DNA of 9,429 nucleotides from Adhaeribacter sp. (lineage in GTDB: Bacteria > Bacteroidota > Bacteroidia > Cytophagales > Hymenobacteraceae). Shown piece after piece: positions 1 through 5,729 of this stretch (positions are counted from its first letter, which is position 1; each line of letters starts with the position of its first letter). The notes under the pieces are model-generated. The model had not been told where the DNA came from. It saw nothing but the letters and a program-made list of their open reading frames with translations, and searched no databases. The stretch is taken from NCBI GenBank assembly GCA_028288395.1, contig JAQBNV010000140.1:1-9429 (forward strand), given 5' to 3'. Both the position numbers and the translations under genes were made by a program.

Positions 1-741
1 GGGTACAATGCGGCCCGCACCGCCGTTGCCGTAAGCGATTCGCCCACCGGCCCCTATACTTACCTGCAATCGCACCGGCCTAATGCCGGTATCTGGCCCG
101 TGAATTTCAACGAAGCCTGGCAGAAAAAAACGATAACAGAAAAAGACCTCAAAGCCTGGAGCGACGAATGGAAGAAAGAAGTAGCCGAAGGTTTGTTTAT
201 CCGCCGCGATTTTGAGAAAGGCCAGATGTCCCGCGACATGACGGTCTACGTCGACGACAATGGCAAAGCTTACCATATTCACGCGGCCGAAGAAAACCTG
301 ACCTTGCATATTTCGGAACTGACGGATGATTATATAGGCTTTACCGGTAAGTGGATGGTGGTAGCGCCCGCCGGCCACAACGAGGCCCCGGCCATTTGTA
401 AATACAAAGGCAAATATTACCTCATTACCTCGGGTTGCACCGGCTGGGACCCCAATGCGGCGCGTTCTTTTGTAGCTACCTCCATGTGGGGGCCTTGGGA
501 GGCCCTGGGTAACCCGGCGGTGGGGCAAGGTGCCGATTTAACCTTCGAGTCGCAGGGTACTTTTATATTGCCGGTAGCCGGTAAAAAAGATGCCTTTATA
601 TTTATGGCCGACCGCTGGCGTCCCAACAATCCCATCGATGGCCGCTATGTGTGGTTGCCGCTGGTTTTCGAAAACGGTAAACCAATATTGCGGTGGCACG
701 ACGAATGGAAACTAAATACTTTTGCTGCGGCCCGCCAATAG
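1..741 (+). CDS. Glycoside hydrolase family 43-type protein, 3' part (5' end outside window)
   Basis: The reading frame is open from the first base, so the upstream end of the gene lies outside the window; about 246 codons are present, ending at TAG 739-741. An internal ATG at position 100 is not the real start, because the frame before it already reads as family sequence (AVSDSPTGPY, then a tryptophan-rich stretch). The visible part has the look of a five-bladed beta-propeller GH43 enzyme: SRDMTVYVDDNGKAYHI, then EENLTLHISELTDDY, then an AGHNEAPAICKYKGKYYL blade, and TSGCTGWDPN. The GHNEAPA segment carries a Glu typical of the acid/base position in this fold. Such enzymes cleave arabinose-, xylose- or galactose-containing plant or microbial polysaccharides, usually outside the cytoplasm. 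The substrate cannot be told from this fragment, and the N-terminal signal and catalytic Asp are not visible. The family call is firm and the subfamily is open. Confidence 0.85.
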   Translation, partial: GYNAARTAVAVSDSPTGPYTYLQSHRPNAGIWPVNFNEAWQKKTITEKDLKAWSDEWKKEVAEGLFIRRDFEKGQMSRDMTVYVDDNGKAYHIHAAEENLTLHISELTDDYIGFTGKWMVVAPAGHNEAPAICKYKGKYYLITSGCTGWDPNAARSFVATSMWGPWEALGNPAVGQGADLTFESQGTFILPVAGKKDAFIFMADRWRPNNPIDGRYVWLPLVFENGKPILRWHDEWKLNTFAAARQ

Positions 742-751
742 CCATTTTTGT

Positions 752-759
752 TAACTTTG
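752..759 (+). promoter_or_regulatory. Bacteroidota -7 promoter box for the Crp/Fnr-family gene
   Basis: TAACTTTG is an exact match to the Bacteroidota sigma-A -7 consensus TAnnTTTG. It sits 10 bases after the GH43 stop codon. If centred at -7, transcription would begin near 762-763 and leave a leader of only about 18 bases before the ATG at 781. I do not see a well-placed -33 TTTG (the TTTG at 721-724 is too far upstream). The box suggests the regulator is transcribed on its own, not only as readthrough from the hydrolase gene. Confidence 0.45.
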
Positions 760-780
760 GCTTCCTAAATCCTGAACCGA

Positions 781-1362
781 ATGTACCCTTTACTGGCCGA
801 AAGTATCCGCGAAAAAGTTTTTTTAGACGACGACGAAATGGAGCTGTGCCAAAGTTTTTTTATCCCGAAAAAGCTCCGCAAAAAGCAATATTTGCTGCAG
901 GAAGGAGAGGTGTGCCGGTACACGGCTTTCGTGGAGAAAGGGATTCTGCGTTCGTACCACGTCGATAAGAAAGACCAAGAGCATATTATCCAGTTTGCGT
1001 TCGAAGGCTGGTGGATCGCCGATTCCTATAGTTTCCTCACCAATGAGCCCTCGGCCTATAATATTGATGCCCTGGAAAAGGCAGAACTGCTGCTGCTGAC
1101 CCAAACGGCGCAGGAAGACCTCTTGCTGCAGGTACCCAAAATGGAGCGGTACTTCCGTATTTTATTGCAGAAAAGTTTAATCGCCATGCAGCGGCGGGTA
1201 TTAAGCTCTTTGAGTTATACCGCCGAAGAAAAATATATTAAGCTGATGCAGTCTTACCCCGATATCAGCCAGCGCGTGCCCCAGCACCTGATTGCCTCCT
1301 ACCTGGGCATTACGCCCGAAACCTTAAGCCGCATCCGCAAACAAATCGCCAGCGGTAAATAA
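781..1362 (+). CDS. Crp/Fnr-family transcriptional regulator
   Basis: This 193-residue protein has the two-part layout of Crp/Fnr regulators: a cyclic-nucleotide-binding-type beta-barrel at about residues 20-115 (LLQEGEVCRYTAFVEKGILR is the typical barrel strand pattern), a dimerisation helix at about 118-150, and a C-terminal helix-turn-helix at about 163-190 (QHLIASYLGITPETLSRIRK). The residues that bind cAMP in CRP are not conserved (EGWWIADSYSF replaces the GE...RS loop), and there is no N-terminal cysteine cluster as in oxygen-sensing FNR, so its ligand is unknown. The recognition helix carries E180-xx-S183-R184, the FNR-class pattern that reads TTGAT half-sites. An exact TTGAT-N4-ATCAA site lies 25 bases after its stop codon. 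Short regulators of this type, often with one adjacent target gene, are common in Bacteroidota. The ATG at 781 follows the -7 box closely and has no Shine-Dalgarno sequence. Confidence 0.9.
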   Translation: MYPLLAESIREKVFLDDDEMELCQSFFIPKKLRKKQYLLQEGEVCRYTAFVEKGILRSYHVDKKDQEHIIQFAFEGWWIADSYSFLTNEPSAYNIDALEKAELLLLTQTAQEDLLLQVPKMERYFRILLQKSLIAMQRRVLSSLSYTAEEKYIKLMQSYPDISQRVPQHLIASYLGITPETLSRIRKQIASGK

Positions 1363-1386
1363 TTTGCTGGCCGTTTAATATTGCGC

Positions 1387-1423
1387 TTGATGTAGATCAA
1401 GGCTATTTCTTATCCTACATCAA
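1387..1423. promoter_or_regulatory. FNR-type operator with a nested second inverted repeat
   Basis: Positions 1387-1400 read TTGATGTAGATCAA, an exact match to the FNR consensus TTGAT-N4-ATCAA. The same left arm also starts a longer repeat: TTGATGTAG (1387-1395) is the perfect reverse complement of CTACATCAA (1415-1423), with 19 bases between. There are therefore three TTGAT/ATCAA half-sites in 37 bp. The FNR-type site is centred at 1393.5, about -62 relative to the start point predicted from the -7 box at 1446-1453, close to the usual class I activator position. The third half-site lies near -35. The site is placed between the Crp/Fnr-family gene and the dioxygenase gene, so the likely target is the dioxygenase promoter. 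Binding itself is inferred. Confidence 0.65.
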
Positions 1424-1445
1424 TAGAACCCTGCCCGCGGCACCG

Positions 1446-1453
1446 TAACTTTG
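1446..1453 (+). promoter_or_regulatory. Bacteroidota -7 promoter box for the dioxygenase gene
   Basis: TAACTTTG matches TAnnTTTG exactly and is the same eight bases as the box ahead of the regulator gene. No TTTG or TTG is found at the expected -33 distance. A weak -33 is typical of promoters that need an activator, which fits the FNR-type site upstream. The predicted start is near 1456, giving a leader of about 55 bases. Confidence 0.5.
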
Positions 1454-1495
1454 TGGTATCAAAACAACGGAAAATTAACCGGAGCTTAAATTTTA

Positions 1496-1502
1496 AGGGA
1501 GG
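1496..1502 (+). promoter_or_regulatory. Strong Shine-Dalgarno sequence fixing the dioxygenase start
   Basis: AGGGAGG is followed after 8 bases by the ATG at 1511. The GTG at 1502, the other possible in-frame start, overlaps this sequence and so cannot use it. The ATG is therefore the better start. So strong a ribosome binding site is unusual next to the other genes here, most of which have A/T-rich leaders without one. Confidence 0.75.
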
Positions 1503-1510
1503 TGAAAACC

Positions 1511-2392
1511 ATGCAGCGAAAACATTTTATTACTACCATTTTAGCAGGAGCAGCAGGCATGACCGGATTATCGGCATTTAATAAATTTACCGGCGATTTA
1601 AAAGAAGACGGGCACTTGATGCCGGTGCTTTTTGTCGGCCACGGTTCGCCGATGAACGGCATCGAAGAAAACCAGTTTAACCAGCACTGGGCTAAACTGG
1701 CCAAAGAAATTCCTACGCCCAAGGCGGGGTTGGTGGTGTCGGCGCATTGGTTCAGCAAAGGCACCAAAATTACGGCCATGGATTTCCCCCGCACCATTCA
1801 TGATTTTGGGGGCTTTCCGCAGGAGTTGTTTCAGGTACAGTACCCGGCGCCCGGTAATCCGGCCCTGGCCCAGGAAACCGCCGCCCTGCTGCACAGCGCG
1901 CACGTAGAACTCGACCACGACTGGGGTCTGGACCACGGCACCTGGACCATTGTGCGGCACATGTACCCCGAAGCCAATATTCCGGTTTTGCAGCTCAGCA
2001 TCGATTATACCAAAGGGCCGCAATACCACTTCGACCTGGCCAAAGAACTGTATGCCTTACGTAAAAAGGGCGTGCTGATCATGGGCAGTGGCAATATGGT
2101 ACATAATTTGCGCATGGTTGCCTGGGATAAAATAAACGAACCAGCTTATGGTTACGATTGGGCCTTGCAGCTAAACGATAAATTTAAAAATTTAATCTCC
2201 GCCGGTGATTTTACTGACGTGATTCACTACGAACGCCTCGGTCCGGAAGCCAGATTAGCTATCCCAACGCCAGAGCATTATCTGCCGCTATTGTATACGC
2301 TGGGCTTAAAAGGCGAGAAAGATGCCGTTTCGTTCTTTAACGACAAAGCCGTGGGCGGTTCGTTAACCATGACCTCGGTTAAACTGGGTTAA
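1511..2392 (+). CDS. DODA-type extradiol ring-opening dioxygenase family protein (YgiD-like)
   Basis: This 293-residue protein belongs to the class III extradiol dioxygenase family related to E. coli YgiD and plant 4,5-DOPA dioxygenase, which open catechol rings using a metal held by histidines. The expected family positions are visible: His44 in FVGHGSPMN, His79 in VVSAHWFS, His142 in DHGTW, His198 in MGSGNMVHNL, and His256 in TPEHYLPL. It is longer than E. coli YgiD (about 271 residues) because of an N-terminal extension, MQRKHF followed by a hydrophobic stretch to about residue 23, which looks like a signal peptide or membrane anchor; there is no twin-arginine pair. The protein may therefore act in the periplasm, unlike E. 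coli YgiD, but this is not certain. The natural substrate is unknown. The start is set by the AGGGAGG sequence at 1496-1502. The gene lies directly downstream of the Crp/Fnr-family gene and its FNR-type site. Confidence 0.88.
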   Translation: MQRKHFITTILAGAAGMTGLSAFNKFTGDLKEDGHLMPVLFVGHGSPMNGIEENQFNQHWAKLAKEIPTPKAGLVVSAHWFSKGTKITAMDFPRTIHDFGGFPQELFQVQYPAPGNPALAQETAALLHSAHVELDHDWGLDHGTWTIVRHMYPEANIPVLQLSIDYTKGPQYHFDLAKELYALRKKGVLIMGSGNMVHNLRMVAWDKINEPAYGYDWALQLNDKFKNLISAGDFTDVIHYERLGPEARLAIPTPEHYLPLLYTLGLKGEKDAVSFFNDKAVGGSLTMTSVKLG

Positions 2393-2448
2393 CCCGGAAG
2401 GATTAAAAATTATTTTACTCCGCAGGCGAACCTTTGGTATTATTTATG

Positions 2449-2473
2449 TGTATGTACATTAAATGTAAATACA
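2449..2473. promoter_or_regulatory. Operator-like palindrome upstream of the YceI gene
   Basis: A 25-base near-perfect palindrome is centred on the A at 2461. Its left arm is TGTATGTACATT and its right arm AATGTAAATACA, so 11 of 12 base pairs match. It lies 60 bases before the YceI start codon. A weak -7-like box, TAGATTTA (2483-2490, one mismatch to TAnnTTTG), follows 10 bases later, which would put the palindrome around the -33 region where a repressor or activator would act. Another possible box, AACCTTTG at 2429-2436, lies upstream. There is no run of T after it, so it is not a terminator for the dioxygenase gene. No regulator can be named. Confidence 0.5.
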
Positions 2474-2533
2474 TAATATTATTAGATTTAAAACTTTACA
2501 CAAACCAATAATAGAAATTAAACTTTTTTAAAA

Positions 2534-3208
2534 ATGAAAAAATTAACCTTATCCGCCTTATTTGCTGCCACGTTATTTGTATCAGCCGGCAACCTGGCTA
2601 CTGCTCAAACCAAAAACGCCGTAGCCGTTAAAAACAACAAAACCAACAAAACTGCCGCTTACCAGGTAGATGCCAGCAAAAGCCAGTTAACCTGGAATGG
2701 CAAAAAAGTAACCGGCGAGCATACCGGTACCATTAATGTAGCCAACGGCCAAATATTAGTAGCCGGCAACAAAGTAACCGGTGGTACAGTCGACATCGAC
2801 ATGACCAGCATTAAAAATACTGACTTAACCGATCCGGATTATAACGGCAAACTGGTGGGTCACCTGAAGTCTGATGATTTCTTCTCGGTAGAAAAAAATC
2901 CGAAGGCAACTTTTAAAATTACCAGCTTAACCCCTATTAAAGGAGCCAAAGCCGGCCAACCGAACTACACTGTTAAAGGTAATTTAACCATTAAAGGCAT
3001 CACCAACGCTATTTCTTTCCCGGCTGCGGTGGCCGTTAATAATGGCACTGCTACTGCCAAAGGCGTAGCCACTTTAGACCGCACCAAATGGGATATTCGT
3101 TACGGTTCTAAATCTTCCCTCGCCAATATCGGCGATAAAGCCATCAACGATGATTTCACCTTGGATTTCAACATCGTGGCCAAACAAGATGATGTAGCCC
3201 GGTTATAA
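2534..3208 (+). CDS. Secreted YceI family protein
   Basis: This 224-residue protein opens with a clear Sec signal peptide (MKKLTLSALFAATLFVSAG, likely cleavage near ATAQ at 22-25). A lysine/asparagine-rich linker follows to about residue 41, then a YceI lipocalin-like beta-barrel from about 42 to 216. Typical family features are YQVDASKSQLTWNGKKVTGEHTG at the barrel start, GGTVDIDMTSIKNTDL, the LVGHLKSDDFFSVEKNPKATFKIT stretch, a LTIKGITNAISFP strand and LDRTKWDIRYGSKS near the end. YceI barrels bind long isoprenoid or other lipid-like molecules in the periplasm; the exact job is usually unknown, and in Bacteroidota several copies per genome are common. There is no Shine-Dalgarno sequence; the leader is A/T-rich. 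An operator-like palindrome lies upstream and a strong terminator downstream, so the gene is probably monocistronic. Confidence 0.93.
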   Translation: MKKLTLSALFAATLFVSAGNLATAQTKNAVAVKNNKTNKTAAYQVDASKSQLTWNGKKVTGEHTGTINVANGQILVAGNKVTGGTVDIDMTSIKNTDLTDPDYNGKLVGHLKSDDFFSVEKNPKATFKITSLTPIKGAKAGQPNYTVKGNLTIKGITNAISFPAAVAVNNGTATAKGVATLDRTKWDIRYGSKSSLANIGDKAINDDFTLDFNIVAKQDDVARL

Positions 3209-3226
3209 TGCGAAAATATTAAAACC

Positions 3227-3262
3227 AAAAGCCCCGGTGCCTGAAGCGCCGGGGCTTTTTTT
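3227..3262 (+). terminator. Intrinsic terminator after the YceI gene
   Basis: The hairpin arms are GCCCCGGTGC (3231-3240) and GCGCCGGGGC (3246-3255). They pair over 10 positions with one G-U wobble around the loop CTGAA, and are followed by seven T residues (3256-3262). AAAA before the stem can extend the pairing. It lies 18 bases after the YceI stop codon and is a textbook rho-independent terminator. Confidence 0.93.
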
Positions 3263-3678
3263 ATGTTAAATGCTATTATAATCCGTACATTTTAACCTGC
3301 CTACAATATTTCTGATAAAGGCAGTTAATTGCTTAAAGTCATGAATGTTCCAAAAATATCTCTCATAAAACCTTCATTCGATCTGAAAATATTTAGAAAG
3401 CAGGTATTACGGTTAAGAATATTTCTTAATTGTTAATCCTCACCGGAATGGCGGGTAAGTTTGTTTTTGGCAGGAGATTAAATAATTTTTGCCTGACCTA
3501 AAGGCGTTCATTCAGCCGCACCAGCAGATTAATCTTTTTACTGGATTTTGTAATCTCATATAATTCATGCTTTTGCAAAGCCGAAGAGGAAGGTAATGAA
3601 AAGAGGAACTGTTTAGAGGAATAATGCCAGTAGAAAGCTATTTTTTATTAATTTACGCTGAACGTAATTGCAGGCAAT
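3263..3678. other. Gene-poor intergenic stretch, 416 bases
   Basis: No complete gene is visible between the YceI terminator and the esterase gene. The stretch holds an exact TAnnTTTG box, TAAGTTTG (3456-3463), with a TTG at 3430-3432 at a workable 23-base spacing. This box is over 200 bases from the next start codon, so its use is doubtful. The stretch also contains a possible minus-strand coding remnant (3498-3644) and a short inverted repeat, TTACG-CTGAA-CGTAA, at about 3653-3667, just before the esterase start. Base composition is A/T-rich compared with the genes. Confidence 0.6.
3498..3644 (-). pseudogene. Possible minus-strand coding remnant (C-terminal fragment)
   Basis: On the minus strand 48 codons are open between TAA (3645-3647) and TAG (3498-3500). 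They end in ELYEITKSSKKINLLVRLNERL, followed by the stop. The composition looks protein-like (charged and hydrophobic residues alternating near the end), but there is no ATG in frame and no ribosome binding site. It could be the 3' end of a gene whose 5' part was lost, or chance. I do not recognise a family. Confidence 0.22.
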
Positions 3679-4659
3679 ATGAAAATATATTTACTAGGGG
3701 GCATCCTCCTGCTATTTGCCTTTACGGCTTCCGGCCAGATGACCAGCGGCCTGACTGGTAAAAGAGATACTTCTTACACCAATTACAGCGCTTACGAAAG
3801 TACCAGAAAGCAACACCCCGATATTAAGTTAGTGCGGGAGAATTTGCCGCCAACGGTGCAGGAGAAGCGAAATATCACGTATTGCAAAATTGGAGAACGC
3901 AGCCTGCAGCTGGATGCTTTTTACCCGAAGAAAAAAACGAATAAAAAAACGCCGGCTATCCTGCTTATACACGGAGGCGGATGGCGCAGCGGCAACCGGG
4001 GCCAGCATATTCCGTTGGCCCAACAACTGGCCGCGCGGGGGTATGCTTGTTTTACCGCCGAATACCGGCTTTCGACCGAAGCCCTTTATCCGGCGCCTGT
4101 CCACGACCTGAAAGCCGCGCTACGCTGGTTGCGGGCGAACGCAAAAGAATTTAACCTGGATACGGCTAAAATAGCGGCCCTGGGATTTTCGGCAGGGGGA
4201 GAGCTGGCTGCCTTTATTGGCACGACAAATAAAAATAAGAAATACGAGGGCGAAAATTGCCAACTGAAATTTTCGAGCCAGATACAAGCCATCGTGGATA
4301 TTGACGGAACCCTTTCTTTTGTGCATCCCGAATCGGGCGAGGGGAATGACAGCCGATCTATTTCGGCAGCTACTTATTGGTTTGGTTTTCCTAAAAAAGA
4401 AAATCCGGCGCTCTGGGACGAAGCCTCTCCCCTGAAACACGTTGGTGAAAATACACCACCCATCCTTTTCCTGAACAGTTCCGTCGATCGCATGCACGCC
4501 GGCCGGGAAGATTTCCGGCGGGAATTAGACAAACATCATATTTATTCCGAAGTACAGGCTTTTCCGGATGCGCCGCATTCTTTCTGCCTGTTTGAACCTT
4601 GGTTTACCCCTACCGTAAACTATATTGCTGGTTTCCTGGGAAAAGTGTTTCGGCAGTAA
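3679..4659 (+). CDS. Secreted alpha/beta-hydrolase, carboxylesterase/acetylesterase-like
   Basis: This 326-residue protein starts with a signal peptide (MKIYLLGGILLLFAFTASGQ, likely cut after residue 19 or 20). The mature part is an alpha/beta-hydrolase of the HSL/BD-FAE-like esterase type. The oxyanion-hole motif HGGGW is at 98-102, the nucleophile Ser171 lies in the elbow GFSAG (169-173), and the acid is probably Asp270 (NSSVDRMH), with His300 (DAPHSF) completing the triad. Enzymes of this group remove acetyl, feruloyl or other ester groups from polysaccharides or small molecules; the true substrate is not visible. A role in stripping esters from glycans would suit a secreted enzyme near a GH43 gene, but the two are about 3 kb apart with unrelated genes between, so this is weak. 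The start ATG has a poor AGG-like sequence upstream. The gene appears to stand alone. Confidence 0.87.
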   Translation: MKIYLLGGILLLFAFTASGQMTSGLTGKRDTSYTNYSAYESTRKQHPDIKLVRENLPPTVQEKRNITYCKIGERSLQLDAFYPKKKTNKKTPAILLIHGGGWRSGNRGQHIPLAQQLAARGYACFTAEYRLSTEALYPAPVHDLKAALRWLRANAKEFNLDTAKIAALGFSAGGELAAFIGTTNKNKKYEGENCQLKFSSQIQAIVDIDGTLSFVHPESGEGNDSRSISAATYWFGFPKKENPALWDEASPLKHVGENTPPILFLNSSVDRMHAGREDFRRELDKHHIYSEVQAFPDAPHSFCLFEPWFTPTVNYIAGFLGKVFRQ

Positions 4660-4734
4660 AATCCGCAGCATACGCCGGTACCGGTTGCAAAAGTAAATGG
4701 GGTAAACCCTGCATCTTTGCTCTTTACTCCTTAC

Positions 4735-4773
4735 TTTCGGCCCGGAAAACTAGCGGATCTTAGCTGGCCGAAA
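4735..4773. promoter_or_regulatory. Inverted repeat in the carbonic anhydrase upstream region
   Basis: TTTCGGCC (4735-4742) and GGCCGAAA (4766-4773) are perfect reverse complements 23 bases apart, and a short CTA/TAG pair lies inside. The repeat ends 26 bases before the carbonic anhydrase ATG and begins 75 bases after the esterase stop. It could be a leader hairpin, an operator, or a weak terminator of the esterase gene; there is no clean T-run (ATAAATATTTGTTTT follows). The promoter of the downstream gene is unclear: CATCTTTG (4712-4719) and AATATTTG just after the repeat are each one mismatch from TAnnTTTG. Confidence 0.4.
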
Positions 4774-4799
4774 TAAATATTTGTTTTAACTTATAACAT

Positions 4800-5438
4800 A
4801 TGACTTCATACGAAAAAATATTCGAGAACAACCGTCAGTGGATAGCTCAGAAAACCGGAAGTAACCGCGATTTCTTTGCCCAATTGGCCAAGGAACAAAA
4901 TCCGGACTATTTATATATTGGTTGCAGTGACAGCCGGGTAACGGCCGAAGAACTGATGGGATTAGGCCCAGGCGAAGTTTTTGTGCATCGTAACGTAGCC
5001 AACCTGGTAAATAATGTTGATCTGAATGTAATGGCGGTTTTAAACTACGCCATCCGGCACTTGAAAGTAAAACATATAATTGTATGCGGGCATTATAACT
5101 GTGGCGGCGTAAAAGCGGCTATGAATCCGCAAGACCTGGGCATCCTTAATCCGTGGTTGCGTAATATCCGGGATGTTTACCGGTTTCATAAAGCAGAATT
5201 GAACGCCATCACCGACGTACACAAACGCTACGACCGCTTGGTGGAGTTGAATGTTTACGAGCAATGTACAAATATTATTAAAACCGCTGCCCTGCAATTA
5301 AGTTATGCTGCCGAAGGTTACCCCGAAGTACACGGCTGGGTATTTGATATTCGTACCGGCCAGATAATAGACCTGGAAATTGACTTTAAACAAATTTTAA
5401 AAGACATTAAAGATATTTATAACATTACGGCTAATTAG
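4800..5438 (+). CDS. can: Beta-class carbonic anhydrase
   Basis: This 212-residue cytoplasmic enzyme interconverts carbon dioxide and bicarbonate, supplying bicarbonate to carboxylases and helping pH balance. Its length is normal for the class. The zinc ligands are all present: Cys42 in GCSDSR, His98 and Cys101 in CGHYNCGGV. The Asp44-Arg46 dyad that controls zinc access is intact. The segment GPGEVFVHRNVANLV (56-70) and the tail GWVFDIRTGQI (179-189) are also typical of Can/YadF-type proteins. The ATG at 4800 is preceded by an A/T-rich stretch (ACTTATAACAT) without a Shine-Dalgarno sequence, as expected in Bacteroidota. No transporter gene (such as SulP) is adjacent, so it is likely a stand-alone gene. 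It converges with the inositol-phosphate synthase gene across a gap holding a large inverted repeat. Confidence 0.95.
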   Translation: MTSYEKIFENNRQWIAQKTGSNRDFFAQLAKEQNPDYLYIGCSDSRVTAEELMGLGPGEVFVHRNVANLVNNVDLNVMAVLNYAIRHLKVKHIIVCGHYNCGGVKAAMNPQDLGILNPWLRNIRDVYRFHKAELNAITDVHKRYDRLVELNVYEQCTNIIKTAALQLSYAAEGYPEVHGWVFDIRTGQIIDLEIDFKQILKDIKDIYNITAN

Positions 5439-5461
5439 CAAAGCGCCTCTTATAGGCTGAT

Positions 5462-5475
5462 ATATTCCGGAATAT
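5462..5475. repeat. 14-bp perfect palindrome downstream of carbonic anhydrase
   Basis: ATATTCCGGAATAT is fully self-complementary and begins 24 bases after the carbonic anhydrase stop codon. It has no T-run and no spacer, so it makes a poor terminator. It could bind a protein dimer or be chance. Confidence 0.3.
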
Positions 5476-5626
5476 TTATCCGGTAGACTACTTGCCTGAC
5501 CATTATTATTGGGGGGCTAATGCCTTTTCTTGTTGTGTATTTTACCGCTCTTTTTTTCGCATGATAGTCGGTAATCTGATATTTAAAACCTTGCCAGCGG
5601 CAACCAAGCAAAATCAGAAAATAAAA

Positions 5627-5712
5627 CTCTCCGCGTATTTAGGTACAGGATGGATGGGCCTATCTATAAAATATATAGCCCAAACAGAACCGTTACTTAA
5701 ATACGCGGAGAG
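5627..5712. terminator. 86-base inverted repeat between convergent genes; likely terminator for the minus-strand gene
   Basis: The outer arms CTCTCCGCGTATTTA (5627-5641) and TAAATACGCGGAGAG (5698-5712) are perfect reverse complements over 15 bp. Pairing can continue for four more bases with one wobble. Inside, GGGC (5656-5659) pairs with GCCC (5678-5681) and A/T-rich bases beyond, so the whole unit can fold into one long hairpin with an internal loop. It lies 17 bases past the stop of the inositol-phosphate synthase gene. On the minus strand the stem is followed by TTTTATTTTC, which fits an intrinsic terminator. On the plus strand it is followed by AAAACAGG, so it is less suited there. The loop is long for a terminator. 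AAAA flanks both ends, so a small inserted hairpin element is an alternative. Confidence 0.6.
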
Positions 5713-5729
5713 AAAACAGGAAGTAAATA

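Noticed and set aside
100..741. ATG at position 100 as the start of the GH43 gene
   Set aside because: The frame is open and family-like from base 1; no complete start is present in the window.
1502..1504. GTG at 1502 as the dioxygenase start
   Set aside because: It overlaps the Shine-Dalgarno sequence that serves the ATG at 1511.
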